39,659 bases of DNA from Bacteroidota bacterium (GCA_004292785.1 RDXG01000253.1:1-39659), one strand, 5' to 3'. Positions 6,321 through 15,430 are shown, numbered from the stretch's first letter. Notes: generated from the sequence alone by a model not told the origin. Translations and numbers: made by a program.

Positions 6321-9053
6321 CTAAATTCTTATTCCCAAAATAGTAAGATCATCTCGTTGTTCCACTCCTTCTTGGTGCAACTCAATAGACCTTTCCATAA
6401 TTTCTTTTTGCATTTCTACGGGCAAAGTAAAATTAGCTTGCAACAAATTCTCAAAACGTTCAGTACCGTATTTTTCGTTTGTTTTGCTTTGTTGGCTGAT
6501 GAGTCCGTCAGAAGTAAGGTAAAGCATATCCCCTCTTTCTAATAAAACTTCTTGTTTGGTAAAAGCAAAATTTTGATTTTGCCAACCACCAACCGATTTA
6601 AGATCACCACGCAAACGTTGTAATTTTTGGGTTTTGTGTCTGATGAAATACAAAGGTCTTTTTGCTCCTGTAAATGTAATTCTACTTTGTTCTACATTTT
6701 GAGGTTCTATCAAACACAAACAAACGTCCATACCGTCATCATTGTCTTTTTCGTCTTGTTTAAGAATGACTTTTACGCCTATGCTTAATTTGTTCAAAAT
6801 AGAAGCGGTATCATAAACTTTTTGCTGATTAATAATTTCGATCAGCAAATTATTTCCGATCATAGACATAAATGCACCAGGAACGCCATGACCAGTACAA
6901 TCGATGGCAGCAACAAAGTTTTTAGTATTTCCGTTGTCTTTAATGCTCGAAAACCAATAAAAATCTCCTGAAACAATATCTTTTGCTTTATAAATTACAA
7001 AAAATTCTTTTAAAGATTCTTGCATTGCATTTTTGGTAGGCAAAATAGCTTCCTGAATGGTTTGCGCATATCTGATGCTGTCTGTAATTTTTTTATTCTT
7101 GCTTCGCATTTCTTCATAAACATTGGCGTTGAACAGAGCAATCGCAATGTATGATTCTAGCGTTTTTAACATTTGTATATGCAAATCGTCAAAGGCATTT
7201 TTTTGACTACTTTGTACAGTAACTACTCCAATACATCTATTTTCGATCATCAAAGGCAAATAGATTAACGATTTTGGTTTTCCTGTCAAATCATAATCTT
7301 TTACAGTCAAATAATTTTTCCATTCGTTGTCCAAATCATTAATATAAATGTCTTTTTGATTTTTTGCGCACCAAGCTGACAAGCGAGAATCCGCACTATT
7401 CAAAGGTACGCTTCTGGACATAGTTTGCTGATTACGAATATACTCAATATATTCCAAACTTTGCTCCTTTTCATTGATTACCCCAACTCCAAAAGAAGTT
7501 GCGCCAAGTAAAGATTCAATGTGTTTATTTACAATTTTTATCAAAGTAGAAAAGTCAATGGCTGCCGTAATTTCTTGTCCAATCGAACTTAACTCCTGAA
7601 TGTCTTTGTAGGCAATTTCTAATTTATTTTTTTGTTGTTCTAATTCATTTTTTTGTTGTTGAATTTGCTCTTTTTGAGCCTCCAACTCTTTATTTTGTCT
7701 TTTAATTCTGGCAGCGAACCAATAAGAACCCAAGGCAATGACTAACAAAACAATGCTCACACTAACAAAAATGATGATGTCTTGCTTTAAATCACGGCTA
7801 ATTTGATTAATTTGTTCATCTTTTTCATTGATTACATTTTCCATTTTATCAATAACCGTGTGAGTCTGTTGCTCCACTTGTTCAAAAGCCATATCTGTTT
7901 CAACCAGTTTTCCTTCTAAACTTTTAAGGTGATCCATCAAGCGTTTGCGTTGGGAAGGGGATAGTTTTTCTTTTTGTAATTGGATTGAAATATCCTCAAT
8001 GTCTTCTCTAATATGTGTACTTTTTTCGATCAACATTTGTTTACGAAGTTCCAATTGATTTACAATTCTATGAAAATAAACTGCATAATTAGCCATTGCA
8101 GTATCTAAAGCCTTGTTTTCTTTGCTTGCTGTTGTATTTTCTACAGCCTCCATCGCAGCCAAAGGGTCGTGAACATACAAATACATCAAATCGTTTCGGG
8201 CATCAAAAAACTTTTTTACAATTTCGAATCCGACTACAGTAAAGCTAATCACACCTAGAGAATCTACCTTAGAAACCGCCCATTTCACTTCAAATCTGCC
8301 TTGTTGGTCTGTAATATAAGAGTCATCTTGAACAATTACTTCCACTTCTTTGACAGGCTGGCTGTTTTCGTCAAACATCACCACATGAACGACCTGCTTT
8401 GTATCTGTTCCTAATTCTTTTTTCTTAACTTCTAGTACTCCCTCATTTTTATTTTGTTGATTATTATTTGTGTTTAAGGTTTCACTTTCTTTGTCTAAAC
8501 GAATATTGACCGACAAGCCAGATTCGTCTTCTTGTATTTCCACGTCATTTCCTTGTATCAACGTTCCTAACACAATAAAACCTTTTATATTTTGTTTTTT
8601 GACCGAAGAAGGCAATTCCATAGAAAAAAGTCCATTCGAATTGGTAACAGTAGGTTTTACCTGATTGAATCCGTCAAGAATAACCTTTGCATTTGCTACT
8701 TTATTTCCCTTAGAATCTACAACTTTTCCTTTCAAATGCAAAGCAGGATCGGAAACAATAGTAATGGTTATGGAATTATTTTCTTTGTTATAATCTAATT
8801 TTTTTACAAGAATATTTTTTCCTCCGATCAATACTTCAGCTTTTTTAGGGGAACTATTTGGCAAGATCATTTGAAAAATCCCCATTTTATTGGTCTGAAA
8901 AAACTCACTACCATCTATGGAAACTTTTGCAGACTTTTTCTGATCTCCTTGCTCATCGATCACAGTTCCACGAACAGGCTCTTGCGCAAAACTGCATTGC
9001 ATTGACCACAAAAATACAAGTAAAAAAGATATATAATTTAGATAGTTTTTCAT
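6321..9053 (-). CDS. Membrane receptor with Ig-like repeats, GAF and SpoIIE phosphatase
   Basis: The 910-residue protein begins with a signal peptide (about 1-23), then three carboxypeptidase-regulatory-like beta domains in the periplasm (about 25-95, 105-185, 220-295), a helical coiled coil (about 330-420), one transmembrane helix (426-448), a Gln/Glu-rich coil (450-490), a GAF domain (about 490-645) and a C-terminal PP2C-type SpoIIE/RsbU phosphatase (about 685-910). The phosphatase shows AKDIVSGDFYW, AAIDCTGHGVPGAFMSMIG and DDGMDVCLC, with the metal-binding Asp residues present. By family it should dephosphorylate an anti-anti-sigma-like STAS protein in response to a periplasmic or ligand signal, but no STAS or RsbW-like gene is nearby. 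It resembles the SpoIIE receptor at 20274 in its C-terminal half. Confidence 0.88.
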   Translation of the reverse strand: MKNYLNYISFLLVFLWSMQCSFAQEPVRGTVIDEQGDQKKSAKVSIDGSEFFQTNKMGIFQMILPNSSPKKAEVLIGGKNILVKKLDYNKENNSITITIVSDPALHLKGKVVDSKGNKVANAKVILDGFNQVKPTVTNSNGLFSMELPSSVKKQNIKGFIVLGTLIQGNDVEIQEDESGLSVNIRLDKESETLNTNNNQQNKNEGVLEVKKKELGTDTKQVVHVVMFDENSQPVKEVEVIVQDDSYITDQQGRFEVKWAVSKVDSLGVISFTVVGFEIVKKFFDARNDLMYLYVHDPLAAMEAVENTTASKENKALDTAMANYAVYFHRIVNQLELRKQMLIEKSTHIREDIEDISIQLQKEKLSPSQRKRLMDHLKSLEGKLVETDMAFEQVEQQTHTVIDKMENVINEKDEQINQISRDLKQDIIIFVSVSIVLLVIALGSYWFAARIKRQNKELEAQKEQIQQQKNELEQQKNKLEIAYKDIQELSSIGQEITAAIDFSTLIKIVNKHIESLLGATSFGVGVINEKEQSLEYIEYIRNQQTMSRSVPLNSADSRLSAWCAKNQKDIYINDLDNEWKNYLTVKDYDLTGKPKSLIYLPLMIENRCIGVVTVQSSQKNAFDDLHIQMLKTLESYIAIALFNANVYEEMRSKNKKITDSIRYAQTIQEAILPTKNAMQESLKEFFVIYKAKDIVSGDFYWFSSIKDNGNTKNFVAAIDCTGHGVPGAFMSMIGNNLLIEIINQQKVYDTASILNKLSIGVKVILKQDEKDNDDGMDVCLCLIEPQNVEQSRITFTGAKRPLYFIRHKTQKLQRLRGDLKSVGGWQNQNFAFTKQEVLLERGDMLYLTSDGLISQQSKTNEKYGTERFENLLQANFTLPVEMQKEIMERSIELHQEGVEQRDDLTILGIRI

Positions 9054-9341
9054 ATCGGTAGTTCAAAAGAATGTTTTGCAAATAAAATATCTATTTTTAT
9101 GCCATAATTGATTTTTGAACAAATAAAAAATAAGGTATTTCAAAAATGTTTATTTCAATTTGCAAAAAAAATCTAAGTATAAACCATTTATTTGTGTAAG
9201 TGGTTTTTAAAAAATTATTTTTTTTGAATAATTTGTAAAATTAAAGGCAAATATGATTATTTTTTGTTAAAAAAGTTCTTTTTGAAAGAAAATATTTAAT
9301 CTTTCATAAAAATTAGAATAAACATAAAGTCCAAGCTATTT
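9054..9341. other. 288-bp AT-rich spacer upstream of the GAF-SpoIIE gene
   Basis: This gap lies between two leftward genes. It has one candidate terminator hairpin (9181-9206) and no exact TAnnTTTG box on the minus strand. I see no gene in it. Confidence 0.6.
9181..9206 (-). terminator. Possible terminator after the CHAT-nSTAND gene
   Basis: AAACCATTTA (9181-9190) pairs with TAAGTGGTTT (9197-9206) over 10 positions including one wobble, with a 6-nt loop. It lies ~135 nt downstream of the leftward stop at 9342, rather far for a terminator. Confidence 0.3.
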
Positions 9342-12300
9342 TTATTCGTCACAAATCGAGCAATCTATCTCGGCACCTTTTTCATATTCTGAACTGCTCT
9401 TAAACTTTTTCCACTCGTCGTTCGATTTTTTTTTCTGTTCTTGTTGACAAAGTTTTAGATAAAAAGTTTTTGGATCGGTTGGGCAAGCTCGTACTTTTTC
9501 TTCTCCACTAAAAAACAAATATTTGTCTTCAAAACCAAACTCTATGGCAAAAACTTTTCTTTTATTTCTGAAATGTAATATTGGAAATCCTGCTGTGTTT
9601 CCTTGTTGTGGTAATTTCCACAAACGAATTTCACCTGCCCAATGTGCAGCAGCCAACATAGTTCCATCGGCACTGAAAGTAATGTCTTTAATAATCCCTT
9701 CCAAAGGATGATTGATAACTTGGGGATTATTTATAATTGAATTTAAAAAAAGTTCGGAAGGTGAAAGTATAAACATCAAAATATCTCCTTTTCCACTCCC
9801 AAATGCAATTAATTGTTCTTGGGGATTATAAGCAACGCAATAAAAACCGCCTTCCATTTTTGAGCTATTTTTATTTTTTCCTTTATATTCATAAATTATA
9901 GGTTTTGCTTGCAAAGTATCGGCTTGCAAATCTATCTTATAAAGATTTCCTTTTTCGTTACCTGCAATTAAATAACAATTTTTTTTGTCTTCTACTACCT
10001 GCAAAGCTCGAATGTTACTCATGGAGTTTTCAAGTTTAATTTCTCTTTTGACTAAAAACTTTTCATCGGTTCTATCCTTTTGTTTCTGTAAATATATGTT
10101 TCCTCCCACCGAATAGATAATTTCCTTTGTCAATTTTGAATAAGCCAATGACAAAATGTTGTTATGAAGTTTTGCTATTGTATTCTGATTTCGAGCTGGA
10201 GCTTGGCTATTCCAGTAGGCTACCTCGCCTGTTTTAGAGCCACCAAATATTTTATCTCCTGCTGAAATAAGAAAACTACATTTAAAATTATTCGCAATAT
10301 CACCACTTAGTTTTATTACTGGCAAATCTTCTTCTGTTTCTACCAATTCAACAATCATTGCCCCTCCTTTATCATTATTAATAAAAATACTTTGTTTGTC
10401 CGACATCTGAATATCCCAAGATTCGACTTGTTCTCTAACTACGCCATCTTTCATTTTATTGCGATCATTTAAAAGATAAGCATCACGCAGAGCCTCAAAT
10501 ATTTCGCTAGGCACTAACTGATTGTTAGATTTAGTTTCCAATTCGGAATACTTCTTTTTAATTTCACCCACATTTTTAGAGATTTCCGATTTCGAATCCG
10601 ATGAAGTCAAGTTCTTATAGTCTTTAAGAGCTTTATTTTTATATGTTGTATTTGTTTCTTCTACTTTTGTTTTAAGATTTTTGTATGCCTGTTCATTTAT
10701 TTTATAAGCAAACAAAGCCAACAAAGTCTTTTCTTCTTTTTTGGCGTTTTCTGTTATCGCAATAGATTTAACCGCCAACTCTTTTGCTTTTGCTTTTGCT
10801 TGACCAAAATTAGCGTCTTCTTTGCTAAAATCTGCAATGATAGACTTCATTTGTGCCTCTACTCCTGAAACTGTAGCAGCGGCTTGGCTTTTTTCAGCTT
10901 CTTTAGTTTTTAGTTTTGCTGTATCTGCGCTTTTTCTGGCTTCTTCTGTTTTTAGTTCTGCAATATTCGCGCTTTTGATGGCTTCTTCTGTTCTTTCATA
11001 TGCAATCTTAGATTGTTCAGTTGCAATATTTTTGCTACTATCCGCAGCATTCATGGCAATTATTGCCCTTTGTCCGCTTACTACTGCGCTATCCTTAGCA
11101 ATTATTGCTTCTTTGCTTGCTTTTTTTGCTTTTTCGCCTGCTTCTGCTGCCTCTCTAGCTTCTATGCGAGCATAATATGCCAAACTCATAATTACCAAAA
11201 CCACCACTACCGCTGTAGCCTGCATAAAACGCACAAATTGCTTCATTTGGTTGCGTTCCTCTCTGCTTTTTGCCATCAATTCGTCTTCTTCAGGCGTAAT
11301 AACACTCATCCCCCCCAAACCTTTTTCTACCAAATCCAATGATTGGGCATCCAATAAAAAACGTACTTTTTTCTTGCCAAGAATTCTATCTTTGATTCTG
11401 GTCAAAAGCCCAACTTCCAAATCGGCATCAGTTCTATGATCCAAATAATCTATGATTTTGCTACTCAAAATACGTTTGGCGCGCTGTCCACTCAACTCTG
11501 ACTCTTGAAACTCTTTGATGATCAAAGGAGCAATCGTGTCATGAGCAAGTCCTGTTCCTTTGTTTGGGGCATCTGTAAACAAATATAATTCTTTGAATTT
11601 CGCAACCAATTTGGGTAAAAGCTCGATGCGTTTGAGATATTCTTTTCTATAAAAACCTTTTTTATTAGGGTCATAACTAACGTATTTGGTATATTTGTCT
11701 TGTAATTGTTGGAATGTGCGGGTGTTCATCGCGCCCACCAAAGTTGTATGAAAAAACAAAATATCTAAGGCAAGTCCAGAATCGACCACTTCTGAATTCC
11801 ATTCCCTTACTTTTTTCATTTGCTGATAAAAAAAGTCATTTAACAAAAGCCCTTCTTTTCTAAGTTTTTGGTATTTTTCTACAGTAAATTTTGGTTTTTC
11901 TTCTTTTTCTACTTGTTGCCAAAGTTTGGTAAGCAAAATTTGCAAGACAGGCGCAATCGAGGACTCGCGGTCTTCTAACAAATCGTCTGCAATGACCACA
12001 GGCAAACTGTTTTCCATTTCCAAACGATAGGCTTTTTTGAGTCGTTCATTCGAAGTAAGTCCGCGAACTACATCTAAAATATCTTTTTTGCCCAAATGTT
12101 TTAGAAACACTTTTTCTCTAGGAATCTCGAATAATTTAAAAAATTCCTCAATTTCAGGATGATATTCTTTGCGATAACTCAAAATCATTTTGCCCATAGG
12201 AAGTGCCTGTGGATCACCAAAAATCAATTTTAACTCTTCCAAAAAAGCCTCGAATTCATTTGGTAAATCTTCGTTGATTTGCACAAAAGTTTCTTCCACT

Positions 12301-13688
12301 TGATCCAAAATTACGATCAAAGGTTTACCATATTTTCGTTCTATTTTATGCCAAAGGTCTTTGACCAATCCAGTCCTAAATTCGTAACTAACTTCCTCTG
12401 CATTTTCAATTTTTATCTCACTATCCTCTTTTTTTGCTTGCGTTTGGCTTGCAGTTTTTTGTTGAATTTTTTTAATCAATTCATTGATTTCATTTCTTAT
12501 TTCCAAATCGCTTTGCTCTGCCAACAAGCTAAGTTTTTCGATCTGTTCTTGGCTCTTTTTTTCTTCTTCTGTAATTTCTAATTCCTCTTTATTCTCAGAT
12601 TCTGTGTTTTGATCAATTTCTTTGTTTTCAGGTGCTATATTTTGATCAATTTCTTTGTTTTTAACCATTTTTTCGTCTTTTTTGTCAGAATCTACGGTTG
12701 TAAGTAAAGCAAGTAAAGTCCCCAACATTCCCAAAGATTTATTTCTGCGAACATATCTTACCAAATGGCTTTCTTCCAATCGAGGCAATAAACCTGCATC
12801 CAACAAAGACGATTTTCCAACCCCTGACTGCCCATAAAGCAAAATTACAGGCGCAGAATTTTTGTCGTCAATGCGTTTGTATAAGTCCCTGATATTGTAA
12901 GATCTACCAAAAAAAATCTCGGCTTGGGGTCTTTCGTAACGTCTTAAAAATAAATAAGGAGTTTCGGGCAAATTATACGTTTTAGGAATTTCGGGCAAAC
13001 CAAAAAGCGGATTATCAACCGCTTCGGGCAAATTCCATTCCTTCACAATTTCTGAACCTTCCTTAAAATACATATTCCAAGGAAATTGATCAGGCTCTTT
13101 TTCTTTTTTATTGACTCGATGCAAAGCCTTCATGTTGTTTGTGCCATGCATAATTTTTAACTGATCCAAGCCTTCAGCCCATGCCTTTTCGATGCCCGCA
13201 CCATTTGCCAAACTTTTGTAAAAACGAATAGCCAAAGTAGTTGCCACATCATCATTAATAGAGTTTGAAGTACCAATAACAGCAGGAATACCACTTTTTA
13301 CTAATTCTTCGGCTTGTTGTTGGGTCGAACAGCCATTAAAAAACACCAATTTCAAACTTTTTTGTTTGGCAAAAAACGAAACCAAACCTCCTCCATGCGC
13401 CACCGCATGGCTACCATCTGCCTGTTCCAAAATAAGTTGATAACCATCGGCATGACCGCCATAGTGAAAAATTGCTATTCTGTCTTTGTAGGCAGCACTT
13501 TGAAAAACATCTAAAATCCCTTCAATGGTTGCGTTTGCACGTTCCACCACTTCGCAAAGCCCAGCTTGTTGCGCCTTAAATAAGGCATCACGAATCCCGT
13601 TATGCTCGATGGGCAAATTGCGCAAATAACGAGCATAATCCACTTTATCGTTGGCAAAAGCGAGCAAAATTACAGGAATATTAGCCAT
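9342..13688 (-). CDS. CHAT protease-nSTAND ATPase-TM-beta-propeller protein
   Basis: This 1448-residue multidomain protein starts with a CHAT/caspase-like peptidase (about 1-190) with the dyad His79 (IFHYGGHADG) and Cys120 (LVFFNGCSTQQQ). An nSTAND1-type ATPase follows (about 243-730): LFLRRYERPQAEIFFGR leads into Walker A GQSGVGKSS (286-294) and Walker B LIVILDQVEE (457-466). Between the Walker motifs lies a ~100-residue charged insert with an 11-residue repeat. A single transmembrane helix is at about 821-840, then a long Ala/Lys/Glu coiled coil (840-1030) and a WD40-like beta-propeller (about 1090-1410). In related CHAT-STAND proteins the propeller is thought to sense, the ATPase to oligomerise and the protease to execute, often in conflict or cell-death systems. 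It lies 28 nt behind a MarR-like gene. Confidence 0.88.
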   Translation of the reverse strand: MANIPVILLAFANDKVDYARYLRNLPIEHNGIRDALFKAQQAGLCEVVERANATIEGILDVFQSAAYKDRIAIFHYGGHADGYQLILEQADGSHAVAHGGGLVSFFAKQKSLKLVFFNGCSTQQQAEELVKSGIPAVIGTSNSINDDVATTLAIRFYKSLANGAGIEKAWAEGLDQLKIMHGTNNMKALHRVNKKEKEPDQFPWNMYFKEGSEIVKEWNLPEAVDNPLFGLPEIPKTYNLPETPYLFLRRYERPQAEIFFGRSYNIRDLYKRIDDKNSAPVILLYGQSGVGKSSLLDAGLLPRLEESHLVRYVRRNKSLGMLGTLLALLTTVDSDKKDEKMVKNKEIDQNIAPENKEIDQNTESENKEELEITEEEKKSQEQIEKLSLLAEQSDLEIRNEINELIKKIQQKTASQTQAKKEDSEIKIENAEEVSYEFRTGLVKDLWHKIERKYGKPLIVILDQVEETFVQINEDLPNEFEAFLEELKLIFGDPQALPMGKMILSYRKEYHPEIEEFFKLFEIPREKVFLKHLGKKDILDVVRGLTSNERLKKAYRLEMENSLPVVIADDLLEDRESSIAPVLQILLTKLWQQVEKEEKPKFTVEKYQKLRKEGLLLNDFFYQQMKKVREWNSEVVDSGLALDILFFHTTLVGAMNTRTFQQLQDKYTKYVSYDPNKKGFYRKEYLKRIELLPKLVAKFKELYLFTDAPNKGTGLAHDTIAPLIIKEFQESELSGQRAKRILSSKIIDYLDHRTDADLEVGLLTRIKDRILGKKKVRFLLDAQSLDLVEKGLGGMSVITPEEDELMAKSREERNQMKQFVRFMQATAVVVVLVIMSLAYYARIEAREAAEAGEKAKKASKEAIIAKDSAVVSGQRAIIAMNAADSSKNIATEQSKIAYERTEEAIKSANIAELKTEEARKSADTAKLKTKEAEKSQAAATVSGVEAQMKSIIADFSKEDANFGQAKAKAKELAVKSIAITENAKKEEKTLLALFAYKINEQAYKNLKTKVEETNTTYKNKALKDYKNLTSSDSKSEISKNVGEIKKKYSELETKSNNQLVPSEIFEALRDAYLLNDRNKMKDGVVREQVESWDIQMSDKQSIFINNDKGGAMIVELVETEEDLPVIKLSGDIANNFKCSFLISAGDKIFGGSKTGEVAYWNSQAPARNQNTIAKLHNNILSLAYSKLTKEIIYSVGGNIYLQKQKDRTDEKFLVKREIKLENSMSNIRALQVVEDKKNCYLIAGNEKGNLYKIDLQADTLQAKPIIYEYKGKNKNSSKMEGGFYCVAYNPQEQLIAFGSGKGDILMFILSPSELFLNSIINNPQVINHPLEGIIKDITFSADGTMLAAAHWAGEIRLWKLPQQGNTAGFPILHFRNKRKVFAIEFGFEDKYLFFSGEEKVRACPTDPKTFYLKLCQQEQKKKSNDEWKKFKSSSEYEKGAEIDCSICDE
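12611..12665 (-). repeat. 33-bp direct repeat inside the nSTAND insert
   Basis: The motif TTTTGATCAATTTCTTTG occurs twice 33 bp apart (GATCAA at 12611 and 12644), encoding two copies of KEIDQN separated by 11 residues. It lies in the low-complexity insert between Walker A and Walker B, so it is likely slippage-type expansion in a disordered loop. Confidence 0.6.
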
Positions 13689-13716
13689 ATTTTAATAAAA
13701 AATTAAGGTTTTAAAT

Positions 13717-14394
13717 TTAGTTTTTTTTAATTTTTTTATACAATTCCTCCAAACTCAAATGTTTTTCGTTCAAAAAAACTGGGGAATGGAAGCATTCTAA
13801 TTTGTTTAATAATTGAAAAAATTGCCATTTTTCCACCTCATTCAAATCGGCTGTAATCAAGTCGGCTGCCATAGTCATTTTGGCAAATAAGCCAAAAAAT
13901 ACCTGTTCGCCTTTTTTGGTAATCGAAATTCTGGTACTTCTTTTGTCGTTTATATCTTTTACTTGGGCAATCAAATTGGCTTTTAGCAACCTTTTGATAA
14001 TTTCCATGCCTGTTGTTTTTTCGTGAATATTTTTTGCTATCAACTCAATTTTGGTCATACTTTCTACTTCCGACAAAGCCGCCAAATAACCAAATTCGTC
14101 AGTGGTTGCCAATTCAGTGTCTTCGAGTGCTTTTTTGATATAAATTTTTGCATAACGATACACAAAAGACAACAATCTGGCAATACTTGCTTCCAAAAAT
14201 AATTTACTAATATTTAATTCTGAATTTGGCAACATTTTATCAAAAACAGCATCACCTTGAGACAAATAAGTTGGCAAAGTATTTACTTTTTGATTCAACC
14301 AATAAGCAAAATCCTCAAAACTTTTGGAGTCTTTTAACTCTTGTTCGTATTGTTCTGCAAAATACAAAAATTGTTTTAAAAAATCATAATTCAT
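13717..14394 (-). CDS. MarR-like winged-helix regulator
   Basis: The 225-residue protein has an extended helical N-terminal region (1-110) and a MarR-type winged helix (about 110-175). The helix-turn-helix runs through LIAKNIHEKTTGMEIIKRLLKANLI and the wing is DKRSTRISITKKGEQVF. It is longer than typical MarR proteins (~145 residues), with ~60 extra residues at the N-terminus that could hold a ligand or partner site. Its stop lies 28 nt from the start of the CHAT-nSTAND gene, so both are almost certainly one transcription unit. Upstream, TTTTAACA (14405-14412) and TGTTAAAA (14443-14450) are inverted and could be an operator for autoregulation. Confidence 0.78.
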   Translation of the reverse strand: MNYDFLKQFLYFAEQYEQELKDSKSFEDFAYWLNQKVNTLPTYLSQGDAVFDKMLPNSELNISKLFLEASIARLLSFVYRYAKIYIKKALEDTELATTDEFGYLAALSEVESMTKIELIAKNIHEKTTGMEIIKRLLKANLIAQVKDINDKRSTRISITKKGEQVFFGLFAKMTMAADLITADLNEVEKWQFFQLLNKLECFHSPVFLNEKHLSLEELYKKIKKN

Positions 14395-14404
14395 AAAAAA
14401 AATA

Positions 14405-14450
14405 TTTTAACAATGTTTCTTCGAACAAAGAATTTATGATAGTGTTAAAA
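14405..14450. promoter_or_regulatory. Possible operator of the MarR-like regulator
   Basis: TTTTAACA (14405-14412) and its inverse TGTTAAAA (14443-14450) flank 30 nt just upstream of the regulator's start. A third related half-site, CTTTAACA, is at 14527-14534. Wide spacing makes direct dimer binding uncertain; looping or two dimers would be needed. Confidence 0.3.
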
Positions 14451-14537
14451 GTATAATACTCTTGGCAGTCTGACGCTTGTGTCTGCACAGTACAGACGAT
14501 ACGGTCAGGCGGTTATAACATTACATCTTTAACACTA
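14440..14537. other. Nested palindromic element, GC-richer than surroundings
   Basis: An outer stem TAGTGTTAAA (14440-14449) / TTTAACACTA (14528-14537) encloses a short TATAA/TTATA pairing (14452-14456 with 14513-14517), a 7-bp stem GTCTGAC / GTCAGGC (14468-14474 with 14504-14510, one wobble) and an inner hairpin GTCTG / CAGAC (14481-14485 with 14493-14497, 7-nt loop). All four pairings are nested and compatible. The core is close to half G+C while the region is far more AT-rich. It could be the terminator of the upstream lipoprotein gene, a structured RNA in the leader of the marR-CHAT unit, or a small palindromic mobile repeat. Confidence 0.6.
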
Positions 14538-14543
14538 CCGAAT

Positions 14544-15215
14544 TTATTTTTTGAATTTCAGAATGTTTGCAATTTCTATTTTTCCGTTTTTGACTTCCAA
14601 CAAATTTGCAGACATTTTGACTTCTTTTTTGTCTTTTCCAAACTCAAAAAGTTTGTTTTCGTTCTTTTTTATCTTTCCACTGGTACGAATAATTTGCGTA
14701 TAAATTGCGTTTTGCAACAAATCATCTATTTGTTTTTTTTCCTTTAATTCCGTGTAGTTTTCAAGGATTTTGGTCAAATAAAAATGATTATTTCTTTCAA
14801 AGACGCAATTTTTGACATCAAAACTAAAAATTTCATTTTCAGTAGTCATTTCTTCCTCGTTCAAATCTCTGATCGCATTATTGAGTGCTTTGATGTCTGC
14901 AAACTCAAATTGCACTCCAAAAACAAGGTTTTGTTCGTCTTTAATTCCTTTAGCATTGCTGATTCCTGTCATTTGGTTGAGGCGGCGCGATCCTTTTGCA
15001 AAAGCAGAATCCATGTCTGCAAAAGGATTATTCACACTATTTGCCGAAGTTTTTAATCCCATTTTAATCAAATCTTGACTTTTACTCAAATCTAAAATCA
15101 AATGGTAAGTACCTGATCCATTATTGCGAAGCGATAGCTGTTCTTTGAGTTCAAAACAAGAATTAAGTGTAAGAAATAAAAAAACATATAATAAAATTTG
15201 TAAATGTTTGTTCAC
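14544..15215 (-). CDS. Lipoprotein, unknown function
   Basis: Starting at a GTG (complement of 15213-15215), the protein has about 223 residues: a short basic start, a hydrophobic stretch and a lipobox (TLNSC), so it should be lipid-anchored. The mature part contains LSLRNNGSGTYHLILDLSKS, a pattern I recall from small Bacteroidota lipoproteins, and Lys/Glu-rich helices later. No enzymatic motif is visible. The frame runs upstream to an ATG at 15284, but that would put ~23 odd residues before the signal, and a TACCTTTG box at 15254-15261 lies inside that stretch, so the GTG start is preferred. It precedes the marR-CHAT pair in the same direction. Confidence 0.75.
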   Translation of the reverse strand: MNKHLQILLYVFLFLTLNSCFELKEQLSLRNNGSGTYHLILDLSKSQDLIKMGLKTSANSVNNPFADMDSAFAKGSRRLNQMTGISNAKGIKDEQNLVFGVQFEFADIKALNNAIRDLNEEEMTTENEIFSFDVKNCVFERNNHFYLTKILENYTELKEKKQIDDLLQNAIYTQIIRTSGKIKKNENKLFEFGKDKKEVKMSANLLEVKNGKIEIANILKFKK

Positions 15216-15253
15216 ATTTTTTTTATTTAAGAGTGAAATAATTTCATTATTTA

Positions 15254-15261
15254 CAAAGGTA
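15254..15261 (-). promoter_or_regulatory. -7 box TACCTTTG for the lipoprotein gene
   Basis: Exact minus-strand TAnnTTTG match, 39 nt upstream of the GTG at 15215; it supports that start. No -33 TTTG at proper spacing. Confidence 0.45.
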
Positions 15262-15399
15262 CAAAAAAAATGAAACGAAAACATACTTTTTTTGATAATA
15301 AAACTAAAAATTTTAACGAAAAAAGTAGCTTTGAATTAGTTTTATTGGTTTAGGAAATTTGAGAACTAAATTAAAAAAAATATTAAGTAAGAAAAAATA

Positions 15400-15430
15400 A
15401 TTATCAGACACCTTGAATGTGTCGGATAAT
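15400..15430. other. Hairpin in divergent region
   Basis: ATTATCAGACAC (15400-15411) and GTGTCGGATAAT (15419-15430) pair at 11 of 12 positions with a 7-nt loop. It is 38 bp upstream of the rightward -7 box, so it could be a protein-binding palindrome or a terminator protecting the next promoter. Confidence 0.5.

Noticed and set aside
10822-11175. Rightward 117-aa ORF opposite the CHAT-nSTAND gene
   Set aside because: It mirrors the Ala/Lys-rich coiled coil of the real gene, and has no promoter or start context.
15216-15284. Upstream ATG for the lipoprotein gene
   Set aside because: The extension precedes a clean lipoprotein signal and contains the -7 box, so the GTG at 15215 fits better.
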